Positions 1 through 9,268 of a stretch of DNA of 64,000 bases are shown here, one piece after another. Within the stretch, counting starts at the first letter, position 1. Each line of letters starts with the position of its first letter. Source of the DNA: Mycolicibacterium neoaurum ATCC 25795 (GTDB taxonomy: Bacteria > Actinomycetota > Actinomycetes > Mycobacteriales > Mycobacteriaceae); assembly GCF_000691525.1 (NCBI RefSeq), contig NZ_JMDW01000012.1, positions 248,001 to 312,000 on the forward strand, written 5' to 3'. The notes below the pieces were generated by a model. That model saw only the letters and a list, made by a program, of their open reading frames with translations, was not told the origin of the DNA and did no database searches. A program made the translations under genes and the position numbers.

Positions 1-1066
1 GCAGCGAGCCACACCCCGGCTTCCCGCCGGGTCCGCCCTTGGCACCGACGATCGGCAGATGGCGCGGGTAGGCGTAGGGATCATCGCCGAGCATCAGCGC
101 GGTGTCCAGGATGAACGACTTGCCGTTACCGCCGGTGGCGTCGTAGCCACCGTGGTCGAGCAGGTACTTCGCCCCGGTCAGCAGACAGGTGTAGGACGGG
201 CTGTACTTGAACAGCAGGTCGGTGGTCGGCTGCAGGGTGTTGACGGCCTTGATCAGGTTCTGCTGATTCGGGGCCAGCAGTTCGATTCCGGTGTTGGACA
301 ACCCGGTGGTGGCCAACAGCAGGGCGTCGAGCTGCCGGGAGTTCTCGCTGATGGTGACCGCCGTGGTGCTCGCGGCGTCCAGGGTCGCCAAAATGCCTTG
401 CGCGGCATCACCGTAGGCGGCGCTGAAACCCTGCAACGCCTGCCAGTCGGCCCGGATGGTGTCACTGCGGTCGTTGAGCGCGATCAGCACCTGGTTCGCA
501 TCGGTGGTGGCGCGGCCGATCACCTCACCGCGGCCACGCACACCCTCGGCCAGCGCCGCCAGCGCACTGTTCAGTTTGGCGGTGTCCACCTGGTCGAGCA
601 CGCCGACGAGGTTCTCGAAGACGGTGTTGACCTCGGTGGTGACGTTCTGCGACACCAGTACCTGGCCGGCGCTCAACCGTTCGGATTTCGGATCGGCCGG
701 GTACACCAGGTCGACGAACTTGGCGCCGAAGATCGTGGTGGACCGGATCCTGGCCTCGACATTCGACGGGATGAAACGGATCTGGTCGGGATCGATATCC
801 AGGCGCAGCTTCACCGGCGACGCGCTCTCGGTGTCACCGCCGCTGATGGCGGCGACCTTGCCGACCTGGACGCCGCGCAACTTGACCTTGGCGTTGGTTT
901 CCATGACCAGACCCGAGCGATCCGAGGTCAGGGTCACCGGAACGGTGCTGCGCAGGCTTCCGGTGAACAGGGAGAAGGACAACCAGATGGCGGCGATGAC
1001 GAACACCACCAGCAGCAGCGTCCACCAGCCCGGTGCGATCCCTGAGTTACGTTTCGTCGCTGCCAC
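1..1066 (-). CDS. mceA: MCE-family protein MceA (C-terminus cut by window edge)
   Basis: About 355 residues are present from a GTG start at 1066, two bases after the yrbEB stop codon. The N-terminus has one membrane-spanning segment (about residues 12-35, rich in L, V, I), followed by an MlaD/MCE domain (about 40-120, with GLVMETNAKVKLRGVQVG) and a long helical region, typical of the periplasmic lipid-binding subunits of Mce transporters. Mce complexes import lipids (fatty acids, sterols or others) across the mycobacterial envelope. The gene continues beyond base 1, where mceB-F would be expected. The particular mce locus (1-4 or other) cannot be told from this. Confidence 0.9.
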   Translation of the reverse strand, partial: MAATKRNSGIAPGWWTLLLVVFVIAAIWLSFSLFTGSLRSTVPVTLTSDRSGLVMETNAKVKLRGVQVGKVAAISGGDTESASPVKLRLDIDPDQIRFIPSNVEARIRSTTIFGAKFVDLVYPADPKSERLSAGQVLVSQNVTTEVNTVFENLVGVLDQVDTAKLNSALAALAEGVRGRGEVIGRATTDANQVLIALNDRSDTIRADWQALQGFSAAYGDAAQGILATLDAASTTAVTISENSRQLDALLLATTGLSNTGIELLAPNQQNLIKAVNTLQPTTDLLFKYSPSYTCLLTGAKYLLDHGGYDATGGNGKSFILDTALMLGDDPYAYPRHLPIVGAKGGPGGKPGCGSL

Positions 1067-1068
1067 GG

Positions 1069-1911
1069 CTAACCCGCCAGATTGAAGTTGCCGGATTGCC
1101 CGTACACCGCAAGGGAAATCATCACGACGACGAACGCGGAGATCACCAGCGAGGTACGCACCGCTCGACCGACCGCCTCACCCACACCGGCCGGGCCGCC
1201 GCTGGCGGTGAAGCCGTAGTAGGTGTGCACCAGCATGATCACGATGGCCATGGCGATCGACTGGACGAAGGACCAGATGAGATCGATCGGGTTGAGGAAT
1301 GTGTCGAAGTAGTGGTCGTAGACGCCGCTGGACTGACCGTAGATCACGGTCGTGCCGATCTTGGCCGCATAGAAAGACATCAGCACGCCGACGCAGTACA
1401 GCGGAATCACCACGATCACACCGGCGATGACGCGACTGGACGCCAGGTAGGCGATGCTGCGGATGCCGATGACCTCCAGCGCGTCGATCTCTTCGTTGAT
1501 GCGCATGGCGCCCAGCTGGGCGGTGGCACCGGCACCGATGGTGGCCGACAGCGCGATCGCCGTGGTGGCCGGCGCGATGAGGCGGACGTTGAAGAAGGCC
1601 GAGGCGAACCCGGTCAGCGCCTCGACACCGATCTCGGAGAACTGGTTGTAGCCCTGGACGGCGACCAACGCACCGGTACTGACGGTCAGGAAGCCGACGA
1701 TCGCCACGGTGCCGCCGATGATGGCCAAAGCCCCGGTCCCCAGGCCCATCTGCGCGATGAGGCGGACGAGTTCCTTCGGGTACCGGATGAACACGTCGCC
1801 GATGGAGATCAGCGTCCGACCGAAGAACTGGGTTTGCTCACCGACCTGATTCCAGGAATCGACGACGCTGTTGACGCTTCGTTTGACCCGCAGGCCCACT
1901 GTGGTCGTCAC
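1069..1911 (-). CDS. yrbEB: YrbE/MlaE-family permease, YrbEB
   Basis: A 280-aa integral membrane protein of the MlaE permease family, the inner-membrane channel of an Mce lipid importer, paired with YrbEA. Several hydrophobic segments and the family segment ATIGAGATAQLGAMRINEE followed by a cytoplasmic EIDALEVIGI loop are visible. The loop is the region that contacts the MceG-type ATPase in this family. The start is a GTG overlapping the yrbEA stop (GTGA), so the two are translationally coupled. mceA follows after 2 nt. Confidence 0.93.
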   Translation of the reverse strand: MTTTVGLRVKRSVNSVVDSWNQVGEQTQFFGRTLISIGDVFIRYPKELVRLIAQMGLGTGALAIIGGTVAIVGFLTVSTGALVAVQGYNQFSEIGVEALTGFASAFFNVRLIAPATTAIALSATIGAGATAQLGAMRINEEIDALEVIGIRSIAYLASSRVIAGVIVVIPLYCVGVLMSFYAAKIGTTVIYGQSSGVYDHYFDTFLNPIDLIWSFVQSIAMAIVIMLVHTYYGFTASGGPAGVGEAVGRAVRTSLVISAFVVVMISLAVYGQSGNFNLAG

Positions 1912-2687
1912 ATCGTCGCCTTCACACCGACCGCGGTCGCAACCACGTTGATGGCGAACAGTGCCATGAACGTGAACACCACCGTCTCGTTCACCGCGTT
2001 ACCGACGCCCGCCGGACCGCCGCCCACCGAAATGCCCTTGTAACAGGCGATCAGACCGGCCGTGAGTCCGAACAGCGCGGCCTTGACCAGCGCGACCAAC
2101 ACGTCCGACGGACCGGTGATCAGGGTCAGACCCGCCACGAAGGCACCCGGCGACACGTGCTGGACGTACACGCAGAACAGATATGCCCCGGTGAGGCCGA
2201 CCAGCACCACGGTCGCCGACAGCGCCAGCGACACCGTCGTGGCGGCCAGCACCCGTGGGATGACCAACGCCTGAATCGGATTCACACCCATGACGCGAAG
2301 CGCGTCGAGTTCCTCGCGGATGGTGCGCGCTCCGAGGTCGGCGCACATGGCGGTGGCACCGGCCCCGGCGATGACCAAAACGGTGACGATGGGCCCGATC
2401 TGGGTGACGGTGCCGAGGGCCGCGCCGGTTCCGGAGAAGTCGGCGGCGCCGAACTCGGTCAGCAGGATGTTGAACGTGAAGGTGAGCAGCACCGTGTACG
2501 GGACGGTCAGCATCAACGTCGGCAGCAACGAAACCCGTGCGACGAACCAGGACTGGAGGATGTACTCGCGCCAGGCGAACGGCGGACGGAACATCAGGGT
2601 GAAGACGTCCAGCGTCATCGAGAAGAATCCGCCGAAGGAACGCACGGGTTTGGCCACGACGTTCGGGATGGCGTCCTGCGCAGCCAT
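1908..2687 (-). CDS. yrbEA: YrbE/MlaE-family permease, YrbEA
   Basis: First structural gene of the mce operon: a 259-aa MlaE-family permease. Family features are a WREYILQSWF amphipathic start, GAGATAMCADLGARTIREE and the ELDALRVMGVNPIQ loop. I chose ATG 2687 because the protein then begins about ten residues before the conserved region, as in other YrbEA proteins. An upstream in-frame extension to 2789 reads through low-hydrophobicity sequence. A GTG at 2711 with GGAGG only 2 nt upstream is a weaker alternative. A likely promoter lies at 2824-2852. Confidence 0.9.
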   Translation of the reverse strand: MAAQDAIPNVVAKPVRSFGGFFSMTLDVFTLMFRPPFAWREYILQSWFVARVSLLPTLMLTVPYTVLLTFTFNILLTEFGAADFSGTGAALGTVTQIGPIVTVLVIAGAGATAMCADLGARTIREELDALRVMGVNPIQALVIPRVLAATTVSLALSATVVLVGLTGAYLFCVYVQHVSPGAFVAGLTLITGPSDVLVALVKAALFGLTAGLIACYKGISVGGGPAGVGNAVNETVVFTFMALFAINVVATAVGVKATM

Positions 2688-2823
2688 CAGCGGGTTGCCC
2701 CCATGCCGCACAACCTCCGCATGGCCATGAAGTCCCTTCGACGATGCCCGCTGTCCGCGGGGCCGGCATGTCCCGGCCGGTCCGAACACGATATGACCAC
2801 AGGCGTCGCTATGGATGCGGAAG

Positions 2824-2852
2824 AACGTACATAAGGATTTTCACAGTCACAA
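2824..2852 (-). promoter_or_regulatory. Candidate promoter of the yrbEA-yrbEB-mceA operon
   Basis: On the minus strand TTGTGA (2852-2847) and TACGTT (2829-2824) are separated by exactly 17 nt, a good sigma-A-type pair, in the gap between the TetR gene and yrbEA. It would give a leader of roughly 130 nt before ATG 2687. The site lies just downstream of the TetR gene, the natural candidate regulator, but no clear palindromic operator was seen here. Confidence 0.4.
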
Positions 2853-2880
2853 CTGGCGTGCTCACCGGTCCGCACCCCCG

Positions 2881-3504
2881 TCACGGCCCATCACCACCGG
2901 AAACGTGCCCCGACACACCGAGCGCGCGCAGCGCGAAACCCTCCACGCGCGCCCGCGCTACCGGTACCTGATCGGCATCGAAGATCCTGGTCGAGGTCAG
3001 CTCCCGGCTGACCAGCGCGGCGATCGCGATGGCATCGGAGTCCGGCTCGGCCAGCGGGAACGATCCGTCCGCCCGTCCGGCGGCCAGGATCTCGACCAGC
3101 GACGATTCCCGTCGCGAACGGGACAGTTCGCGCGCCTCGCGGTACCCCTTCGCCGAGCGCATCTCGTCGCAATCGAGCACGGCGAGGTAACGATGCAGGT
3201 CGGTATCCACCGCGAGGGTGAACATCTGGTCGAGCCAGGCCCGCAGCCGGTCCAACGGTGCGGCGTCCACTCCGGCGGCAATCTGGTCGAGCCGGACCGC
3301 CAGGCGCCGGGTGACATCGTCGAGCATCGCCAGGAACAGCTCGTCCTTGGACTGGTAATGCCGATAGAACGCGCGGCTGGACACCCCGGCCCGGGACAGG
3401 ATGGCCGCCACCGAAATGGGACCGTCGTGCGGTTCTGCCAGGCAGGCGAAGGTCGCCTCGACAATGCTGCCGCGCTCATCCGCTGCGGGGTCGTTGGACA
3501 GCAC
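2881..3504 (-). CDS. TetR-family transcriptional regulator upstream of the mce operon
   Basis: A 207-aa protein from a GTG start. The N-terminal helix-turn-helix (about residues 30-60) reads ISVAAILSRAGVSSRAFYRH followed by YQSKDELF, the TetR signature; the rest is a helical ligand-binding domain. It is co-directional with yrbEA about 190 bp upstream, so it may control lipid uptake by the mce operon (inference from position only). Confidence 0.88.
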   Translation of the reverse strand: MLSNDPAADERGSIVEATFACLAEPHDGPISVAAILSRAGVSSRAFYRHYQSKDELFLAMLDDVTRRLAVRLDQIAAGVDAAPLDRLRAWLDQMFTLAVDTDLHRYLAVLDCDEMRSAKGYREARELSRSRRESSLVEILAAGRADGSFPLAEPDSDAIAIAALVSRELTSTRIFDADQVPVARARVEGFALRALGVSGHVSGGDGP

Positions 3505-3591
3505 GATGGGGAGTCTAGAGACCGGCCGTCGCGGTCAACCCACCGGTCAGTAACGTGGCTCACAGATGCGCGGAACGGCGAGAGGATCCAC

Positions 3592-4455
3592 GTGAGCACT
3601 GTCGACAGCACACCGCACACCGTGACCTTTCGCGGCGTCGACGGCCTGGCACTGGTCGCCGACGAGTGGAACCGCGACGAAGTGTCCGATCGGGACGGCC
3701 CCACCATCCTGTTGCTGCACGGCGGCGGGCAGAACCGGCATTCGTGGAAGAACACCGGGCAGATCCTGGCCTCCAGGGGCAAGCATGTGATCGCGATGGA
3801 CAGCCGCGGCCACGGCGACAGCGACTACTCCCCCACGGCCAACTACGCCGTCGAGACGCTGAGCGCCGACGTCCAGCAGGTCCTCCTCCAGATCGGCAGG
3901 CCCGTCGTGCTGATCGGCGCCAGCATGGGCGGACTGACCGGCATCCTGGCCGCCCACGAGGCGGGCCCCGACGTCGTGACCAAGCTCGTGCTCGTCGACG
4001 TGGTGCCACGCTTCGAGAAGGACGGCAGCGCACGCATCCGCGATTTCATGTTCAACCACGTGCACGGGTTCGATTCGCTGGAGCAGGCCGCGGACGCGGT
4101 GGCCGCCTACCTTCCGCACCGACCGCGGCCACGCAGCGTCGAGGGATTGAAGAAGAACCTGCGGTTGCGCGACGGCCGCTGGTACTGGCACTGGGATCCG
4201 GCGTTCCTCACCAAACCCGGTGACGACCCGTTCGCGCGGGTGGACATGCTGGAACAAGCGGCCCAGAATCTGCGTGTGCCGATCCTGCTGATCCGGGGAA
4301 AGTTGTCCGATGTGGTGTCCGTCGAGGGCGTGCAGAGCTTCCTGAAACAGGTGCCCGCCGCCGAGTTCGTCGAATTGTCCGATGCCGGGCACACCGCTGC
4401 CGGGGATGACAACGACGCCTTCACCGAGGCCGTCGTCGCCTTCGTCGACAAGTGA
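3592..4455 (+). CDS. Alpha/beta hydrolase
   Basis: A 287-aa alpha/beta-hydrolase-fold enzyme. Visible are the oxyanion HGGGQNRHSW segment, the nucleophile elbow GASMGG, and a C-terminal DAGHT histidine. The start is GTG 3592 with AGAGGA about 6 nt upstream; an open frame extends far upstream but overlaps the TetR gene and has no protein character. The stop overlaps the GTG of the next gene (GTGA), so the two are probably co-translated. Substrate is unknown; epoxide hydrolase, esterase or lactonase activity is possible. Confidence 0.85.
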   Translation: MSTVDSTPHTVTFRGVDGLALVADEWNRDEVSDRDGPTILLLHGGGQNRHSWKNTGQILASRGKHVIAMDSRGHGDSDYSPTANYAVETLSADVQQVLLQIGRPVVLIGASMGGLTGILAAHEAGPDVVTKLVLVDVVPRFEKDGSARIRDFMFNHVHGFDSLEQAADAVAAYLPHRPRPRSVEGLKKNLRLRDGRWYWHWDPAFLTKPGDDPFARVDMLEQAAQNLRVPILLIRGKLSDVVSVEGVQSFLKQVPAAEFVELSDAGHTAAGDDNDAFTEAVVAFVDK

Positions 4456-7355
4456 GCGCCATGGCCTCCGGCGGCGCGGGCCGCTCGGGTTGCTCAGGGT
4501 TCAATTTCCTGGAGCAGCCCGCACTTCCCGCACCCCGGCTCACCGAGGACCAGGCCACCGAGCTGCTGGCAACGCATTACGCGCTGCGCAAGACGGTGCG
4601 ATCGTTGGGCAGCCAGCAGGACTGCAACTTCACCGTGCTGGAGGAAGACGTCCCGGTGGCGGTGCTCAAGGTCGCCAACCCGGCCTTCACCGAAGCCGAG
4701 CTCGTCGCCCAGGACGTCGCGGCCGCGCTGATCGCCCACGCCGAGCCCGACCTACGGGTCGCGGTGCCCCTGGACACCGCCGACGGGCAGAAGTTCGCGG
4801 TCGCCGCGCCCGGTTCGGGTGCCGGTCAGATCCGGCTGCTGCCCTACCTGTCCGGTGGGACGCTCAACGCCCGCGGTTATCTGTCGCCTGCGGTGGTGGC
4901 CGCACTCGGTGATATCGCCGGCCGCGTCAGCGTGGCGCTCGCCGACTTCAGCCACCCCGGGCTGGACCGGATAGTGCAATGGGATCTGCGGTACGGCAAC
5001 CGGGTGGTCGATGAGCTGATCACCCACGTCACCCATCGGCGCGACGAGGTCGCCGCGGCCGCGCGCACGGCGGTCGAACGCATCGCGGTCGTCGCCGACG
5101 AGTTGCCGCAGCAGGCGGTGCATCTGGACCTCACCGACGCCAATGTGATCGTCGGCCCCTCGGGCATTCCCGACGGTGTCATCGATTTCGGCGATCTCTC
5201 CCGCACCTGGGCGGTGTCGGAGATCGCGATCACGCTGTCCTCTGTGCTCGGCCATCCCGGGGCGGATGCCACGTCGATCATGCCCGGCGTCAAGGCGTTT
5301 CACGCGATTCGGCCGCTGCAGCCGGCCGAGGCCCGCGCACTGTGGCCGCTGCTGGTGTTGCGCACCGCCGTGCTCATCGTCAGCGGCGCCCAACAGGGCG
5401 TGCTGGACCCCGACAACAGCTACCTCACCGAACAGTCCGATGACGAATGGCGGATGTTCGATACCGCGACATCGGTGCCTGCCGACGTCATGACGGCGTT
5501 GATCCTCAGCGAGCTCGGATTGGCCGAGCCGCAGGCCCGACCGGAGATCGACAACCGGCTGATCGCGGATCTGGACCCGGATACCGTCGTGACGCTGGAT
5601 CTGTCGGACACCCTCGACGACGCCGACGAACTGGCCGCCGAGGCCGTCAGGGCGGGCAGCACGTTGGTGCTCACCCGATTCGGCAAGCCCCGCCTGGGTC
5701 TTGCCCCGCTGCTGTCGGCCGACAGCCCGCAGGTGGTCGAGACCGGTATCTCGTTGTGGTCGGCCACGACCACCCGGGTGTTGGCACCGTGGGACGGTGA
5801 GGTGATCGACCGGACGGACGACCGGATCACGTTGCGCGGTATGGACTTCGAATTGACCCTCACCGGGGTGGGTTCGAGTGCCGCACCGGGTCGGGTACGC
5901 GCCGGTGAGCACCTCGGGGTGCTCGAGGCCGACCGCTGGACGCAGCTGGCTGTCCGGCCGGCAGGTGCGCCCGTCGCGCCGGTGTTCAGCACCGCCGAGC
6001 TCGCAGCGGGCTGGTTGGCGTTGTCCTGTGATCCCCGAACCGTTTTGGGTCTCGATCTCCTGCATGAGGCACCTGAGCGCGATCTACTGGACCGCCGTGA
6101 CGACAGTTTCGCCTCGGTCCAGGAGCGCTACTATCGCAACCCGCCGCGGATCGAACGCGGCCACCGGCACTACCTGATGTCCACCGCGGGCCGGATCTAC
6201 CTGGACATGGTCAACAACGTCGCGGTACTCGGACACGCGCACCCCCGCGTCGCCGATGCCGCGTCGCGACAGCTACGCAGACTGAACACCAACTCCCGGT
6301 TCAACTACGAGGCCGTCGTCGAGTTCAGTGAGCGGATCGCCGCGACCCTGCCCGAGCAGCTGGACACCGTGTTCCTGGTCAATTCCGGTTCGGAGGCAAG
6401 CGATCTCGCGATCCGGCTGGCAATGGCCGTCACCGGACGTCGTGATGTGGTGGCCGTCCGCGAGGCCTATCACGGTTGGACCTACGCCACCGACGCGGTG
6501 TCGACCTCCACCGCGGACAACCCGAACGCGCTGTCCACCCGACCGGACTGGGTGCACACCGTGGAATCGCCGAACAGCTTCCGCGGCAAGTACCGCGGCG
6601 CGCAGGCATACCGGTACGCCGAGGAAGCCGTGGCCCAGATCGAGCAGATGGCGGCCGCCGGGCGCCCGCCCGCGGGGTTCATCTGCGAACCGGTGTACGG
6701 CAATGCCGGCGGGATGGCGCTTCCCGACGGCTATCTCGAACAGGTGTACGGCGCGGTGCGCGCGGCCGGCGGCGTCGCCATCGCCGATGAGGTCCAGGTC
6801 GGTTACGGCCGTCTCGGACAGTGGTTCTGGGGCTTCCCGCAACAACAGGTCGTGCCCGATATCGTGTCGGTGGCCAAGGCGACCGGCAACGGCTACCCGC
6901 TGGGCGCGGTCATCACCACCCGGGCCATCGCCGAGGGTTTCCGTTCTCAGGGTTACTTCTTCTCCTCCACCGGAGGCAGCCCGCTCTCGTGTGCGATCGG
7001 ACTCGCGGTGCTCGACACGTTGCGCGATGAGGGGTTGCAGGAGAACGCCTTGCGCACCGGTGGGTACCTGAAGTCGCGGCTGGAGGCGTTGGCCGACAAG
7101 CATCCGATCATCGGCACCGTGCACGGGATGGGCCTGTACCTGGGTGTGGAGATGGTCCGCGACCCGGTGACGCTGGAACCCGCCACCGCGGAGACGATGG
7201 CGATCTGTGAACGGATGCTCGAACTCGGCGTGGTGATCCAGCCGACCGGCGACCACCAGAACATCCTGAAGACCAAACCGCCGCTGTGCATCGACACCGC
7301 CGGCGCGGACTTCTACGTCGACATGCTCGACCGCGCGCTCACCGAGCTCTTCTGA
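4452..7355 (+). CDS. Fused APH-type kinase and class III aminotransferase-fold protein (possible ammonio-phospholyase)
   Basis: A 967-aa, three-part protein. Residues about 25-340 form an aminoglycoside-phosphotransferase/hydroxylysine-kinase-like domain with catalytic HLDLTDAN (about 223-230) and the Mg-binding DFGD (about 244). Residues about 380-550 resemble a degenerate M23-peptidase-like domain (VLAPWDGEVIDR near 441). Residues about 555-965 are a class III PLP enzyme with the lysine in VAKATGNGYP (about K809). The same order is known in bacterial relatives of human ethanolamine-phosphate and phosphohydroxylysine phospholyases. A plausible role is to phosphorylate an amino alcohol and then eliminate phosphate and ammonia. 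The exact substrate is not readable. The GTG start overlaps the hydrolase stop. Confidence 0.85.
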   Translation: MSAMASGGAGRSGCSGFNFLEQPALPAPRLTEDQATELLATHYALRKTVRSLGSQQDCNFTVLEEDVPVAVLKVANPAFTEAELVAQDVAAALIAHAEPDLRVAVPLDTADGQKFAVAAPGSGAGQIRLLPYLSGGTLNARGYLSPAVVAALGDIAGRVSVALADFSHPGLDRIVQWDLRYGNRVVDELITHVTHRRDEVAAAARTAVERIAVVADELPQQAVHLDLTDANVIVGPSGIPDGVIDFGDLSRTWAVSEIAITLSSVLGHPGADATSIMPGVKAFHAIRPLQPAEARALWPLLVLRTAVLIVSGAQQGVLDPDNSYLTEQSDDEWRMFDTATSVPADVMTALILSELGLAEPQARPEIDNRLIADLDPDTVVTLDLSDTLDDADELAAEAVRAGSTLVLTRFGKPRLGLAPLLSADSPQVVETGISLWSATTTRVLAPWDGEVIDRTDDRITLRGMDFELTLTGVGSSAAPGRVRAGEHLGVLEADRWTQLAVRPAGAPVAPVFSTAELAAGWLALSCDPRTVLGLDLLHEAPERDLLDRRDDSFASVQERYYRNPPRIERGHRHYLMSTAGRIYLDMVNNVAVLGHAHPRVADAASRQLRRLNTNSRFNYEAVVEFSERIAATLPEQLDTVFLVNSGSEASDLAIRLAMAVTGRRDVVAVREAYHGWTYATDAVSTSTADNPNALSTRPDWVHTVESPNSFRGKYRGAQAYRYAEEAVAQIEQMAAAGRPPAGFICEPVYGNAGGMALPDGYLEQVYGAVRAAGGVAIADEVQVGYGRLGQWFWGFPQQQVVPDIVSVAKATGNGYPLGAVITTRAIAEGFRSQGYFFSSTGGSPLSCAIGLAVLDTLRDEGLQENALRTGGYLKSRLEALADKHPIIGTVHGMGLYLGVEMVRDPVTLEPATAETMAICERMLELGVVIQPTGDHQNILKTKPPLCIDTAGADFYVDMLDRALTELF

Positions 7356-7374
7356 ATCCCGGCGAGCGCAGCGA

Positions 7375-7533
7375 TCAGGCCTTCTCGGCCTCTTCGAGGC
7401 GCTGGTGCAGGCGGGCCCGGATGTCCTCGGGCGTGTACGACCGGCGGATCCGCTGATCCCTGGCGACCAGCACACCGCCGGCCACCACACCGGCGACACC
7501 GGCGAGCCCGACCCACTTCCAGACGCTTCGCAT
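7375..7533 (-). CDS. Small membrane-anchored protein, 52 aa
   Basis: A short protein with one hydrophobic segment near the N-terminus (WVGLAGVAGVVAGGVLVA), then a charged tail ending ARLHQRLEEAEKA. I chose the ATG at 7533; 26 bp separate it from the divergent NlpC/P60-like gene. It is convergent with the kinase/aminotransferase gene (19 bp gap). Function unknown. Confidence 0.65.
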   Translation of the reverse strand: MRSVWKWVGLAGVAGVVAGGVLVARDQRIRRSYTPEDIRARLHQRLEEAEKA

Positions 7534-7547
7534 CCTGTGATTGTGCC

Positions 7548-7560
7548 TAAGCTGCCCGGG
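7548..7560 (+). promoter_or_regulatory. -10 box giving a leaderless transcript (7560 gene)
   Basis: TAAGCT at 7548-7553 ends 6 nt before the GTG at 7560 and no Shine-Dalgarno is present. Confidence 0.5.
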
Positions 7561-8255
7561 TGGACGCACACACGGTGGACCTGACCCGCGCGCTGCAGGA
7601 GACCCGCACCGGGGACATCTGGCTGTTCCGGGGTGGTTCGGGGCCCGACCGGGCCATCCAGGCGTTGACCAACGCGCCGGTCAACCATGTCGGGATGACG
7701 GTCGCCATCGATGATCTGCCGCCGCTGATCTGGCACGCCGAACTCGGTCAGAAGCTGCTGGACCTGTGGACCGGCACCCACCACCGCGGCGTGCAACTCA
7801 ACGACGCCCGCGAGGTCGTCGAACGCTGGGTCCACGAGTACGGGCAGAAGGCCTGGTTGCGGCAGCTGACACCGCCGGCCGACCGGACGCAGGAGGACCG
7901 GATGCTCAAGGTCATCGCCCGGATGAACGGCACCGCCTTTCCCTCGACGGCACGGCTGACCGGACGGTGGCTGCGCGGCCGCCTGCCGATCGTCAGTGAT
8001 TTCACCCGCGGTCTGCCGATCATCCACCGCAAGGTCCGCGAATCGGCCGAGCGCGACAAGGTGCAGCGCAGGTCGGCCGGGCTGGAGACGGCCTACTGCG
8101 CGGAGACAGTGGCGATCACCTATGAAGAGATGGGGCTGCTGACCACCGAGAAACGGGAGAACTACTTCGACCCCGGCAAGTTCTGGAGCGGGGACACCCT
8201 GCGGCTGGCGCCGGGCTACGCGCTCGGTGACGAAATTGCGGTGCGGGTCGACTAG
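7560..8255 (+). CDS. NlpC/P60-superfamily (YiiX-like) cysteine hydrolase-like protein
   Basis: A 231-aa protein with the circularly permuted papain-like pattern of the YiiX group: GDIWLFRGG near the start, the histidine in NHVGMTVA (about 45), and the cysteine in AYCAETVAITYEEMG (about 179). Such proteins hydrolyse amide or ester bonds in cell-wall or lipid substrates; the substrate here is unknown. The start is GTG 7560, probably leaderless. Its TAG shares the tetranucleotide CTAG with the stop codon of the convergent gene. Confidence 0.72.
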   Translation: MDAHTVDLTRALQETRTGDIWLFRGGSGPDRAIQALTNAPVNHVGMTVAIDDLPPLIWHAELGQKLLDLWTGTHHRGVQLNDAREVVERWVHEYGQKAWLRQLTPPADRTQEDRMLKVIARMNGTAFPSTARLTGRWLRGRLPIVSDFTRGLPIIHRKVRESAERDKVQRRSAGLETAYCAETVAITYEEMGLLTTEKRENYFDPGKFWSGDTLRLAPGYALGDEIAVRVD

Positions 8256-9199
8256 ATCGCCGTGAGTTCCGGTGCCGCCCAGCTCCCGTCGATGATCTGG
8301 GGGCGCGGCCGGTACAACCGGATCAGGTAGTTCCAGCCGTCCGGGACGATGATCGCGTTCGGCGGCAGCTCGCCGTCGGCCGAGGGCACGAACCGCACCG
8401 TCACCGATCCGTCCGCACCACGCACACCGGTCACGCTGTTGACCGAGTACAGGCCCGCGGCGTTGGGTTCGAAGAAGCCCTTGCCGTTGTACACCGACAC
8501 CGACCAGAACGCGTCGACCGGGACGTCGGCGAACACGAGTTGATACTGTCCCGCAGGCAGTTTCGGGTCGACGCCGATATAGGCCGCCTCGCTCGTCGGC
8601 AGACCGCCCCAGCCGGCGGCGCAGCCGATCAGGTGGCGCACCGGGTCCACCTCGGCACGGGTGCCGAAGGTCCGATCGAAGTTCCGCAGACCGGCGGCCA
8701 GCGCGAGCAGCGCGTCACGGGTCGCGTCCAACGCGGCGGTGTCGTAGTCGGGCATGACGAACGGCTGCTGTGCGTCGCCGACCAGCCGCAGCGCGTCCTG
8801 CAGCCGCGCGACGGCCGCGACGTCTTCGGTGCTGGTGGGATCGACCAGGATCCGGACCGCGAGGAACGCGTATCGGGAGCCGAACTCTTGGGCGGTCAGC
8901 ACATGCTCACCGGGCCGGTGCAGCACGCGATTGACGTAGTGGTCCTCGTTGACGATCATCGCCGACAGATACCGCTCACCGGCATCCGGCAGCGTCAGCC
9001 GCACGGCCTCGGCAAGGTCGAGCAGCGCGAAGCTGTACAGCGTGTCGCGATTGAGCCGGATGACGGTCTGCTCCTCGATACGCGCCGGTGTCCGGTTGTG
9101 CCGGAACCGCCCGATACCGCCCGCAACGTCCTGGTTGTCGCGGAACATCCGGTGGGTTTCGGCCCGGACGAAATTGTCGGCATCGACGTGGATCGGCAT
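8252..9199 (-). CDS. DUF1254/DUF1214 domain-containing protein
   Basis: A 315-aa protein. The N-terminal part has the DUF1254-like NRDTLYSFALLDL; the C-terminal part has the DUF1214 pattern FWSVSVYNGKGFFEPN and YSVNSVT. These beta-rich proteins are widespread in actinobacteria and their biochemical role is not established. I chose ATG 9199, which removes a long upstream extension that would overlap udgX on the other strand. Confident about the family, not about function. Confidence 0.83.
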   Translation of the reverse strand: MPIHVDADNFVRAETHRMFRDNQDVAGGIGRFRHNRTPARIEEQTVIRLNRDTLYSFALLDLAEAVRLTLPDAGERYLSAMIVNEDHYVNRVLHRPGEHVLTAQEFGSRYAFLAVRILVDPTSTEDVAAVARLQDALRLVGDAQQPFVMPDYDTAALDATRDALLALAAGLRNFDRTFGTRAEVDPVRHLIGCAAGWGGLPTSEAAYIGVDPKLPAGQYQLVFADVPVDAFWSVSVYNGKGFFEPNAAGLYSVNSVTGVRGADGSVTVRFVPSADGELPPNAIIVPDGWNYLIRLYRPRPQIIDGSWAAPELTAI

Positions 9200-9268
9200 G
9201 GCGTGAATTGTCCACCATGCGCACCCATCCCGGCGCTTGACGGCCGACATTGCGGGTAACCGATTCCG

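Noticed and set aside
2815..3591. Long N-terminal extension of the alpha/beta hydrolase frame
   Set aside because: It runs antisense over the TetR gene, has no protein character, and GTG 3592 has a good ribosome-binding site and matches the family start.
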